From Proteobacteria bacterium UBA1858 (GTDB taxonomy: Bacteria > Pseudomonadota > Gammaproteobacteria > UBA4575), in contig DDIE01000048.1 of the NCBI GenBank assembly GCA_002338385.1, positions 20,160 through 37,132 of the forward strand: a DNA stretch of 16,973 nucleotides, in the 5' to 3' direction. The notes under the pieces were generated by a model. The model ran no database searches and was not told the DNA's origin. It saw nothing but the letters and a program-made list of their open reading frames with translations. The translations under genes were made by a program, and so were the position numbers. Shown piece by piece: positions 1 through 6,912 of the stretch. The first letter of the stretch is position 1, and each line of letters opens with the position of its first letter.

Positions 1-348
1 GAGCAAGTGGCTGCCATGAGTATCCAACTGTATGAGGATGCCAGCCAGTTTGCGCTTAGCAAGGGCATCATTATTGCAGATACTAAGTTTGAGTTCGGCC
101 TGGATGATAATGGCCAACTGACTCTGATCGATGAAGTGCTCACACCTGACTCATCAAGATTCTGGCCAGCGGCCGACTATCAGCCCGGACAAAACCCGAG
201 CAGCTATGACAAACAATATATTCGGGATTATTTAGAAACGCTGAATTGGAACAAACAAGCGCCCGGCCCCGAACTACCTGCAGAAATTGTCATTAATACG
301 CAAGCCAAATATCAGGAAGCAGCTGAGCGCTTGCTCGCAACGAGTTAA
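1..348 (+). CDS. purC: SAICAR synthase (PurC), C-terminal part
   Basis: Phosphoribosylaminoimidazole-succinocarboxamide synthase joins aspartate to CAIR using ATP, a cytosolic step of de novo purine synthesis. Only the last ~115 codons are present; the frame is open from base 1, so the start lies upstream of the window. The family signature IIADTKFEFG is encoded at 70-99. It is followed by LIDEVLTPDSSRFWP and the SYDKQYIRDYL stretch typical of the C-terminal half of the roughly 300-residue form of the enzyme. The stop is TAA at 346-348. No terminator is visible before deaD, 101 bases downstream, so some read-through is possible. The family call is secure; nothing can be said about the missing N-terminal half. 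Confidence 0.93.
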   Translation, partial: EQVAAMSIQLYEDASQFALSKGIIIADTKFEFGLDDNGQLTLIDEVLTPDSSRFWPAADYQPGQNPSSYDKQYIRDYLETLNWNKQAPGPELPAEIVINTQAKYQEAAERLLATS

Positions 349-405
349 TTTAACTCAGCAATTAACCATCTAACGCTGTACACTGCCTGCCTTTTATTAG
401 TATTG

Positions 406-423
406 CGTCAGGTTTGGGTGACG
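406..423 (+). promoter_or_regulatory. Inverted repeat in the deaD leader
   Basis: CGTCA (406-410) and TGACG (419-423) form a perfect 5-bp inverted repeat around an 8-base loop. It sits 26 bases before the deaD start. No convincing -35/-10 pair could be assigned in the 101-base gap, so it is unclear whether the repeat is transcribed or acts as a protein site. E. coli deaD has a long regulated leader, but similarity to it here is only inference. Confidence 0.25.
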
Positions 424-449
424 TGGACTTTAATTTATTAGGATGATCA

Positions 450-2339
450 ATGACCACCGACGCCACGCTTAAATTCGATCAGCTTGATCTCAAAAAGCCT
501 ATTCTTAGTGCACTCAATGAGATTGGTTACGAGACGCCATCACCCATTCAAGCTCAGACTATCCCGTTTCTGCTGGATGGGCGTGATGTATTGGGCCAAG
601 CACAAACGGGTACCGGGAAGACCGCCGCCTTCGCGCTGCCGATCTTGTCCAAAATTGATCTTAATCAGAAACAACCTCAAGTATTGGTTCTGGCGCCTAC
701 CAGAGAACTTGCTATCCAGGTGGCCGAGGCATTTCAGAAGTACGCTTCAAAGATGAAAGGTTTTCATGTGCTACCTATTTATGGCGGGCAAGACTATCGT
801 GGCCAAATCCGCGCCCTGCAACGTGGCGTACATGTGGTAGTTGGCACGCCAGGTCGGGTGATGGATCATATGCGTCGTGGCACGCTGAGCCTCGATAATT
901 TAGAGACATTAGTATTGGATGAAGCTGATGAAATGTTACGTATGGGCTTTATTGATGATGTCGAATGGGTATTAGAGCAGACCCCACCTGATCGCCAGAT
1001 CGCTTTATTTTCAGCGACTATGCCACAACAAATTCGGCGCATTGCCACGCGTCATTTAAACAATCCAGAGCAGATCACTATTAAGGTGAAAACCACCACT
1101 GCGGACACTATCCGCCAGCGTTATTGGCCGGTGAGTGGGGTGCATAAATTAGACGCACTCACACGCATATTGGAAGCTGAAGTGTTTGATGGCATGTTGA
1201 TTTTCGTGCGCACTAAAACGATCACCACAGAGTTGGCAGAAAAACTCGAAGCACGCGGCTTTTCAACTGCAGCCCTAAATGGTGATATCGCACAAAATCA
1301 GCGGGAACGCACGATCAAACAATTAAAAGATGGCAAGATTGATATTTTGATTGCCACCGATGTTGCTGCGCGCGGACTTGATGTAGAGCGTGTCAGTCAT
1401 GTGATTAATTATGATATTCCTTATGACACGGAATCCTATGTGCACCGGATCGGTCGTACCGGTCGTGCTGGTCGTGAGGGTGATGCAATTTTATTTGTCG
1501 CGCCACGTGAAAAAAGATTACTCGCAGCCATTGAAAAAGCCACGCGCAAGAAAATTGAGTTGATGGAGCTACCTTCGACTGAAATTATTAACGACAAGCG
1601 AATTGCACGTTTCATGCAACGTATTACCGATACCTTGGGCAACGAGGACCTCACTCTATTTACTCAACTGATCGAGCAGTATCAACAAGAGCATAATGTT
1701 CCTGCAGAAGATATCGCTGCCGCATTAGCCAGTTTAGTACAGGGTGATACGCCTTTACTGTTGCAGCACAAACCGCAACGTCAATCCGCCGCCTTCAAGC
1801 ATGACCACGATCGTCCTGAGCGTGCACGCTCTGATCGATCTCGTTCTGAACGGTCGACTAAGAAACCACGCGAGCGATCAGAGCGTGGCCCTAGGCAACA
1901 GGCACCTGAAGAGGGCTTACAACGTTACCGTATTGAAGTCGGCTATGATCACGACGTCAAACCAGGCAATATAGTTGGGGCGATTGCTAATGAAGCAGGC
2001 TTGGATAGCAAATATATCGGTCATATCAAAATCCATGATGACCATAGTTTTGTTGACTTACCTGAAGGCATGCCAAAGGAAATCTTCAAAGAGTTGAAGA
2101 AAGTATGGGTCGCTGGTCAACAATTGAATATTTCACGCAGCGGTGAATTCGAAGCTGATGAAAAACCAAGGAAAAGAAGAGCGCCGGGGCAGCTTGGAAA
2201 ACCGGTAAAGTCTGGTAAGTCAGACAGATCAAGTGAGGGAGGAAAATCGGCCAGCGCTGAAAAATCGCGCAAACACCGATCTGGCTCACAAAAACCAGCA
2301 CATAAACAATCTGCCCCGAAAAGAAAAAGGCGCAGCTAA
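450..2339 (+). CDS. deaD: DEAD-box ATP-dependent RNA helicase DeaD/CsdA
   Basis: ATP-dependent RNA helicase of the DeaD (CsdA) type, which unwinds RNA during ribosome assembly and mRNA turnover, notably in the cold. The 629 residues equal the length of the E. coli protein. The motifs appear in order: Q-motif region around 27-40, motif I AQTGTGKT 51-58, PTRELA 83-88, TPGR 133-136, DEAD 157-160, SAT 188-190, IFVRTK 251-256, ATDVAARGLD 302-311 and HRIGRTGR 332-339. A DbpA-type RNA-binding domain follows at about 491-565, which separates it from RhlB, RhlE and SrmB. The linker (about 450-485) and the tail (about 570-629) are rich in Arg, Ser and Lys and probably disordered, RNA-binding extensions. 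The start is supported by AGGA at 440-443, 6 bases before the ATG. The last codons double as the likely slyD terminator on the other strand. Confidence 0.96.
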   Translation: MTTDATLKFDQLDLKKPILSALNEIGYETPSPIQAQTIPFLLDGRDVLGQAQTGTGKTAAFALPILSKIDLNQKQPQVLVLAPTRELAIQVAEAFQKYASKMKGFHVLPIYGGQDYRGQIRALQRGVHVVVGTPGRVMDHMRRGTLSLDNLETLVLDEADEMLRMGFIDDVEWVLEQTPPDRQIALFSATMPQQIRRIATRHLNNPEQITIKVKTTTADTIRQRYWPVSGVHKLDALTRILEAEVFDGMLIFVRTKTITTELAEKLEARGFSTAALNGDIAQNQRERTIKQLKDGKIDILIATDVAARGLDVERVSHVINYDIPYDTESYVHRIGRTGRAGREGDAILFVAPREKRLLAAIEKATRKKIELMELPSTEIINDKRIARFMQRITDTLGNEDLTLFTQLIEQYQQEHNVPAEDIAAALASLVQGDTPLLLQHKPQRQSAAFKHDHDRPERARSDRSRSERSTKKPRERSERGPRQQAPEEGLQRYRIEVGYDHDVKPGNIVGAIANEAGLDSKYIGHIKIHDDHSFVDLPEGMPKEIFKELKKVWVAGQQLNISRSGEFEADEKPRKRRAPGQLGKPVKSGKSDRSSEGGKSASAEKSRKHRSGSQKPAHKQSAPKRKRRS

Positions 2340-2350
2340 TATGCTACGCC
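2319..2350 (-). terminator. Rho-independent terminator of slyD, inside the deaD 3' end
   Basis: Read on the minus strand, GGCGTAGC and GCTGCGCC form an 8-bp stem with one U-G wobble and an ATATTA loop. It is followed directly by TTTTTCTTTT (2328 down to 2319). The slyD stop codon is 28 bases upstream on that strand. On the plus strand the same arms carry a C-A mismatch and no T-run, so the element is directional. It overlaps the last codons and stop of deaD. Seen in sequence; activity is inferred. Confidence 0.62.
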
Positions 2351-2378
2351 TAATCATTATAATGCATGCATAGCGCGA

Positions 2379-2849
2379 CTAATGCGGATGGCCGTGCTCA
2401 AGCTCCTCTGCAGTAGCGTCACGCACACTGACAATCTTGACATCAAAGTTGAGGGTAACACCGGCTAACGGATGATTGCCATCGACTGTCACTTGGTCAC
2501 CATTGATTTCAGTAATAACAACTCGCTGGACCTCTCCCTCGGGGCTGCGCGCTTCAAATGCCATGCCCGCTTCTAAAGATTCCACACCTTCAAAAGCCGC
2601 TTTATCAACACTCTGCACAAGCTCTGGAATGACCGCACCATAACCTTCCTCAGGAGCGACCGTCACCTGACATTCATCATCCACTGTCTTACCAATCAGA
2701 CCTCTTTCCAAACCTGGGATAATATTATTTGCGCCATGCAGATATGCCAGTGGTTCTGCGCTCTCGGAGCTATCTAGCACATTCCCCTGAGGGTCTGTCA
2801 GCGTGTAATGCATGCTGACCACCATGTTGTCACCCACCATTAAAGTCAT
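2379..2849 (-). CDS. slyD: FKBP-type peptidyl-prolyl isomerase, SlyD-like
   Basis: Cytosolic prolyl cis-trans isomerase and chaperone of the SlyD group, 156 residues. The FKBP core is split by an insert-in-flap chaperone domain. Conserved blocks are LHGANNIIPGLERGLIG at 37-53, PEEGYG at 66-71 and NHPLAG at 125-130, the last closing the insert and returning to the FKBP core. There is no signal peptide. The C-terminus is very short, with only three spaced histidines (EHGHPH), so the long metal-binding tail of E. coli SlyD is absent and a strong nickel-carrier role is unlikely. GGGGA lies 7 bases before the ATG and supports this start over the nearby in-frame ATG at codon 4. It lies 97 bases downstream of the yaiI-like gene on the same strand; no clear promoter was found between them. 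Confidence 0.93.
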   Translation of the reverse strand: MTLMVGDNMVVSMHYTLTDPQGNVLDSSESAEPLAYLHGANNIIPGLERGLIGKTVDDECQVTVAPEEGYGAVIPELVQSVDKAAFEGVESLEAGMAFEARSPEGEVQRVVITEINGDQVTVDGNHPLAGVTLNFDVKIVSVRDATAEELEHGHPH

Positions 2850-2946
2850 TATTTATCCCCGTATTTGGTTAATGAAGTTTTTGAATGGCAAGTTTATCAG
2901 TTATGCCCACCTGAAACAGCCGGATGTCATAGTCTAGCGTTACTGC

Positions 2947-3393
2947 TTAGACATTTTGCTGTAGGATTTTATCGAGTTGATCAGCAAATGCTTTGCGGTC
3001 TGTTTGACTGTAGCTATTTTGACCACCTGATTGAATGCCGCTAGCGCGTAAAGTATCCATCAGATCACGCATACTCAGTAGCGATTTGATCGTGCTGCTG
3101 TGGTAACGCTCACCCCGTGGACTTAAGGCATGGGCCTGATGAGCTAATATTTCTGCCGCCAGTGGAATATCGCTGGTAACGACTAAATCGCCGCTTTGTA
3201 CACGTTTGACAATCTCGTTATCCGCCACGTCAAAACCTGCGGGCACTTGTAACATCTTGACCCATGGTCCTGGCGGTACCCTGAGCGCGGTATTCGCCAC
3301 TAAAATACATTCCACTTGGATGCGTTGTGCTGCACGAAATAAAATTTCTCTTACCGGCACCGGACAGGCATCTGCATCCACCCAAATTTTCAT
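2947..3393 (-). CDS. yaiI: UPF0178 / YaiI-YqxD family protein
   Basis: Small conserved protein of the UPF0178 (DUF188) family, 148 residues, the usual length. The N-terminal WVDADACPVPVREIL block (4-18), the central NEIVKRV...DLVVTSDIPLA region and the SPRGERY motif are hallmarks. Conserved aspartates in the first block and in TSDIP suggest a PIN/NYN-like metal-binding nuclease fold, but no biochemical function is established for the family. There is no signal peptide or membrane segment. The ribosome site is weak (GAGAAAC about 10 bases upstream). The gene is divergent from bioD with 50 bases between starts and upstream of slyD on its own strand. Family assignment is firm; the function is unknown. 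Confidence 0.9.
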   Translation of the reverse strand: MKIWVDADACPVPVREILFRAAQRIQVECILVANTALRVPPGPWVKMLQVPAGFDVADNEIVKRVQSGDLVVTSDIPLAAEILAHQAHALSPRGERYHSSTIKSLLSMRDLMDTLRASGIQSGGQNSYSQTDRKAFADQLDKILQQNV

Positions 3394-3407
3394 GTTTTAG
3401 TTTCTCG

Positions 3408-3436
3408 TTGGAAAGTCGATTGGCACAGTTTACACT
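3408..3436 (+). promoter_or_regulatory. Candidate bioD promoter, possibly leaderless
   Basis: TTGGAA (3408-3413) and TACACT (3431-3436) are spaced exactly 17 bases, each matching four of six consensus positions. The predicted transcript start falls at about 3443-3444, on the bioD ATG, which would give a leaderless mRNA; no good ribosome-binding site precedes that ATG. GTTTACA (3428-3434), a fragment of the biotin-operator half-site consensus, overlaps the -10. Prediction only. Confidence 0.35.
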
Positions 3437-3443
3437 CTGAGCC

Positions 3444-4130
3444 ATGAAAACTCTTTTTATCAGCGGCAATGATACCGATGTCGGTAAGACCCATGTAGGC
3501 ACGGCATTAGTTGCGAGATTAATTGCCCAAGGCCATCGCTGCGTGGCACGCAAACCCATCGAAACTGGCTGTGATGAGACTGCGCAAGGGCTGATTCCCA
3601 GTGATGCCGAAGCTTATTATCACGCATGTCAGCAGCAATTTCCTCTAGCTGAGATCTGCCCGTTGCGTTATGTCCCGGCGATTTCACCTGAACGTGCCAT
3701 ACGCCTAGCAGGTGAGACTATTCACGTGTGTGAACTGGTGGATCTATGCCAACCCGCAACAGCAGCTGATTATTTAATTGTTGAGGGCGCGGGTGGACTA
3801 TATTCTCCTTTGTGCAGCGATGGTCTTAATGCTGATTTGGCACAAGCACTGGATGCGCAAGTGTTATTAGTCATTGGTGACCGCCTCGGCTGTATCAATC
3901 AAACTCTCCTTTGTCTTGAGGCCTTGCAACAGCGCCATCTCAAACCTGTCGCCGTCATACTCAACCAAGTACAGCTTGATGACACACCTAGCATGGATAA
4001 CTTTGATGATTTAACGCGTCGTTTATCTTTACCCGTCATAATCTTCCCACATGCAAGCGCTCCGCAGCAGAGCAGCGATGATGCACTGAGCGCAATAACT
4101 TATTTACTCGAGAGCAGTAACTATGAATAA
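3444..4130 (+). CDS. bioD: Dethiobiotin synthetase BioD
   Basis: ATP-dependent carboxylase closing the ureido ring of 7,8-diaminopelargonic acid to make dethiobiotin, the penultimate step of biotin synthesis; cytosolic. The 228 residues are normal for the family. Seen: P-loop GNDTDVGKT at 8-16, KPIETG at 37-42 with the substrate-contacting lysine, and EGAGG at 114-118. It is alone: bioA, B, F, H and C are not adjacent, whereas many gammaproteobacteria keep bioD at the end of a bioBFHCD operon. Its 3' end overlaps slyX by 8 bases, so the two are probably co-translated. No strong Shine-Dalgarno precedes the ATG. Confidence 0.95.
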   Translation: MKTLFISGNDTDVGKTHVGTALVARLIAQGHRCVARKPIETGCDETAQGLIPSDAEAYYHACQQQFPLAEICPLRYVPAISPERAIRLAGETIHVCELVDLCQPATAADYLIVEGAGGLYSPLCSDGLNADLAQALDAQVLLVIGDRLGCINQTLLCLEALQQRHLKPVAVILNQVQLDDTPSMDNFDDLTRRLSLPVIIFPHASAPQQSSDDALSAITYLLESSNYE

Positions 4131-4332
4131 TGATCCGCGTCTGATTGAAATCGAAACCAAGATTGCTTATCAGGAAGATTTAATCCAGACATTGAATCAA
4201 ACTGTGATCAGGCTGCAACAACAAGTTGATAAACTAGAATTAACCAATCAACAGCTGCGTGATCATTTGCGCCAAATGCAAGCGCAACTGCCTAGCGACC
4301 ATAATCCGCACGAAGTGCCACCACATTATTAG
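4123..4332 (+). CDS. slyX: SlyX family coiled-coil protein
   Basis: Short SlyX-family protein of 69 residues and unknown molecular function. The N-terminal block RLIEIETKIAYQEDLIQTLN and the C-terminal PPHY are the family hallmarks. Residues about 5-55 form one heptad-patterned coiled coil rich in Leu, Gln and Glu, suggesting a small helical oligomer. The start ATG lies inside the last codons of bioD (8-base overlap), indicating translational coupling. In E. coli slyX sits next to slyD; here slyD is about 1.3 kb away, separated by bioD and the yaiI-like gene. A strong terminator follows at 4348. Confidence 0.9.
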   Translation: MNNDPRLIEIETKIAYQEDLIQTLNQTVIRLQQQVDKLELTNQQLRDHLRQMQAQLPSDHNPHEVPPHY

Positions 4333-4347
4333 CTCTATTTTTTAAGC

Positions 4348-4375
4348 AAAAAAAAGCCCGCTTATGCGGGCTTTT
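4348..4375. terminator. Bidirectional rho-independent terminator between slyX and fba
   Basis: GCCCGC (4356-4361) and GCGGGC (4366-4371) form a perfect GC-rich stem with a TTAT loop. Eight A's precede it and four T's follow it. On the minus strand the stem is followed by eight T's, a strong end for the tkt-gap-pgk-pyk-fba transcript. On the plus strand the TTTT can also pair with the A-run, ending bioD-slyX. Confidence 0.92.
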
Positions 4376-4396
4376 GCATTTATTTTCTTACTTAAT

Positions 4397-5401
4397 TTAG
4401 TCTGGGCTATATTCACCTAAGGCTGCTTTACCATTACAGCGTGCACGTTCCAGTAGCACCGCCTGCGCCGCTGCGACATTAGCCGTATCCCCACCCCATG
4501 TTGACATGGCTGCTTGCTGCAGTGCTCTGCCATAGGAAAACGTTAAGTTCCATGGCAAGTCGATACCTAAATTATGCATAGCACTCAAGTGAGCACTGGC
4601 TTCAGTATCAGACTGACCGCCTGACAAAAACGCGATGCCTGGCACCGCCGCAGGAACTGTATGCATTAAGCAACGCACTGTCTGCTGAGCCACCGTTTCA
4701 ACGTCTGCTCGGTTGGCTGCATCTGCACCCGAGATCACCATACTCGGCTTGAGTACCATACCTTCCATCAATACACCCTGAGTATGTAGCTGTTGAAATG
4801 TCATGCGTTGTGCCAGTTCTGTAACTTGATAACTCTGCTCAATAGAGTGCGAACCATCCATTAATACTTCCGGCTCAACGATGGGCACGATACCCGCCTC
4901 TTGACTGAGTTTTGCATAACGTGCCAGACCATGAGCATTGGCTTCGAGACACGCCATGGTTGGAATATTATCACCTATGGTGATCACCGCACGCCATTTC
5001 GAGAAACGTGCGCCCATAGCATAGTATTCGGCCAAACGATCACGCAAACCATCCAAACCCTCGGTGACTTTCTCGTCTTCATGACCGGCCAGTACCTTAG
5101 CTCCCGCATCCACTTTAATACCCGGGATAATACCATTTGCGCTGAGAAACTCTGGGAATGGCGTGCCATCGAGCAGTTTTTGCCGAATAGTTTCATCAAA
5201 TAAAATCGCCCCACTGATATAGTCTGACAAACCGGTGGTCGTGACTAGCATGTCACGATAAGCTTGGCGCATTGCCTCAGTTTCCGGGATACCTAATTTT
5301 TTGAAACGCTTGCCGCAGGTAGGATGACTCTCGTCCATGGCCAGTATTCCTTTACCCGGGGCGACCATAGCTTTAGCTATTTGCTTTAACTCTTCGCTCA
5401 T
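4397..5401 (-). CDS. fba: Fructose-bisphosphate aldolase, class I (eukaryote type)
   Basis: Schiff-base aldolase that interconverts fructose 1,6-bisphosphate with glyceraldehyde 3-phosphate and dihydroxyacetone phosphate; no metal needed. Using the start at 5401 it has 334 residues. Seen: ILAMDES at 19-25, AILFDET around 65-71, VEPE at 175-178, the Schiff-base lysine K218 in VLKPSMV, SGGQS at 260-264 and FSYGRALQ near 288. This is the animal/plant-like class I family, not the bacterial DhnA-like class I or the zinc class II (FbaA) form. AAGGAG, 7 bases before the ATG at 5401, fixes the start; an in-frame ATG at 5434 has no family-like residues after it. It is the last gene of the five-gene operon, 39 bases after pyk, and is closed by the terminator at 4348-4375. 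Confidence 0.95.
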   Translation of the reverse strand: MSEELKQIAKAMVAPGKGILAMDESHPTCGKRFKKLGIPETEAMRQAYRDMLVTTTGLSDYISGAILFDETIRQKLLDGTPFPEFLSANGIIPGIKVDAGAKVLAGHEDEKVTEGLDGLRDRLAEYYAMGARFSKWRAVITIGDNIPTMACLEANAHGLARYAKLSQEAGIVPIVEPEVLMDGSHSIEQSYQVTELAQRMTFQQLHTQGVLMEGMVLKPSMVISGADAANRADVETVAQQTVRCLMHTVPAAVPGIAFLSGGQSDTEASAHLSAMHNLGIDLPWNLTFSYGRALQQAAMSTWGGDTANVAAAQAVLLERARCNGKAALGEYSPD

Positions 5402-5440
5402 TTCGTTCTCCTTGGAAACTATCGGTATGTGCATGCAATA

Positions 5441-6907
5441 TTACTTGGAAATATATTCTGGATCATCTTCCTCTTCAACCATATGCCCAACACGTAGAAC
5501 CTTCATCGCGTTGGTGCCGCCGTCGACACCCATCAAGTCACCCTTGGTAAGAATGACTAGATTACCATCAACAACCTCGCTCGAGTCTTTCAATACCGTG
5601 ACTGCAGCATGGTTGACCTGAGCATGTGTTTTGCCCAGAAATTCTAATTTAGCAGGAAATACGCCTCTATATAATGTCACCCGACGCAATGTTTTAACAT
5701 GTCGCGTAAGTGCGTAAATCGGAATTGATGAGCTGATTCGAGACATCCACAGCGCAGTCGTGCCCGATTCAGTGAGCGCCGCAATTGCAGCCACATTGAG
5801 GTGATTAGCTAGGTACATCGCCGACATGGCAATCGCTTTATCAACCCGCTCAGCACCCTCTTGAATGCGACGCGCCCCTATTTCTGCTTCCTGTAACTCA
5901 GACGCGCGACACACACGGCTCATTGCTTTAACCACCTCGACAGGATACTCACCCACAGCGGTTTCGCCGGAGGTCATTACTGCATCGGTACCATCGAGTA
6001 CCGCATTAGCTACGTCGGAGACTTCCGCGCGGGTCGGAATTGGGCTGTGAACCATGGATTCCATCATTTGGGTGGCGGTGATCACGCAGCAATTTGTGGT
6101 CTGTGCTTTTGCAATTAAAGACTTTTGTACACCCGGCACTTCGGCATCACCAATTTCTACCCCGAGATCACCACGCGCTACCATAATGGCATCTGAGGCG
6201 GCCAGAATGTCATCCATCACCTGCAATGCTTCAGACGTTTCTATTTTTGACACGATGCCCGCATCACTACCAATTTCTTTCAGCAGTTCGCGTACGCGAT
6301 AAATATCGTCAGCACGTTTTAAAAATGATATGGCCACGTAGTCAAGATCAAGTTCTTTGGCATGCTTAATGTCAGCCAGATCTTTCTCCGTCAGGCAGGC
6401 TGCAGACAGACCACCACCTTGACGATTCATACCTTTATTACTGGAGAGCTCACCCCCCACTAATACAGTGGTCCTCACCAACGGGCCCTCAACAGCATCT
6501 ACCCGCAGCGAGATACGACCATCATCAAGCAACAACACATCGCCTGCGACGACATCATTGACCAACCCTTTATAAGTGAAGCCAATCATTTCACGGGTAC
6601 CCGATTCCAGATCTAAATCTGCATCCAGGATGAATTCGGCACCTGGATGGATCATCACCTTACCCTCTTTAAAACGACCAATGCGCAATTTAGCACCCTG
6701 CAGGTCACCGAGAATACCGATGTTATAGTGTTTTTCTTTGCTGATTCGACGCACCATCTCAACGCGCCGTTTGTGCTCTTCTATACTGCCATGAGAGAAA
6801 TTTAAGCGCACTAGATCGATGCCTGCATCGATCATATCTGACATGACTTGTTCGTCATCCGTAGCCGGGCCTAATGTTGTAATAATCTTAGTGCGTCGAT
6901 GCATCAT
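5441..6907 (-). CDS. pyk: Pyruvate kinase, PykA type
   Basis: Transfers phosphate from phosphoenolpyruvate to ADP, giving pyruvate and ATP; cytosolic, normally tetrameric. At 488 residues it is close to E. coli PykA (480) in length and sequence style. Seen: VRLNFSHGS at 33-41, the catalytic lysine region SKIE at 220-223, ARGDLG at 244-249, ATQMMESM at 278-285, PTRAEVSDVANAVLDGTDAVM at 291-311 and SGETA at 313-317. The A/B-domain junction reads GDLQGAK where GDLQGPK is usual, a Pro-to-Ala change at residue 72. Only 5 bases separate the pgk stop from this ATG, and the likely ribosome site (AGGCGA) is inside the pgk end, so coupling is probable. Two ATGs are adjacent at the start; either could be used. 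Confidence 0.95.
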   Translation of the reverse strand: MMHRRTKIITTLGPATDDEQVMSDMIDAGIDLVRLNFSHGSIEEHKRRVEMVRRISKEKHYNIGILGDLQGAKLRIGRFKEGKVMIHPGAEFILDADLDLESGTREMIGFTYKGLVNDVVAGDVLLLDDGRISLRVDAVEGPLVRTTVLVGGELSSNKGMNRQGGGLSAACLTEKDLADIKHAKELDLDYVAISFLKRADDIYRVRELLKEIGSDAGIVSKIETSEALQVMDDILAASDAIMVARGDLGVEIGDAEVPGVQKSLIAKAQTTNCCVITATQMMESMVHSPIPTRAEVSDVANAVLDGTDAVMTSGETAVGEYPVEVVKAMSRVCRASELQEAEIGARRIQEGAERVDKAIAMSAMYLANHLNVAAIAALTESGTTALWMSRISSSIPIYALTRHVKTLRRVTLYRGVFPAKLEFLGKTHAQVNHAAVTVLKDSSEVVDGNLVILTKGDLMGVDGGTNAMKVLRVGHMVEEEDDPEYISK

Positions 6908-6912
6908 ATTTA

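Noticed and set aside
3408..3435. Full BirA operator upstream of bioD.
   Set aside because: The right half matches about 7 of 9 positions but the left half only 6 of 9, and the spacer is 10 bases instead of about 16. Kept only as a half-site remark.
3230..3559. A minus-strand open frame spanning the yaiI-bioD gap.
   Set aside because: It overlaps the starts of two well-supported genes in other frames and has no protein-like conservation that I recognise.
4333..4396. A-run and hairpin as a possible attachment site or repeat element.
   Set aside because: It is fully explained as a bidirectional intrinsic terminator.
5402..5434. Longer aldolase starting at the ATG at 5434.
   Set aside because: The extra 11 residues are unlike the family, and a strong AAGGAG sits just before the ATG at 5401.
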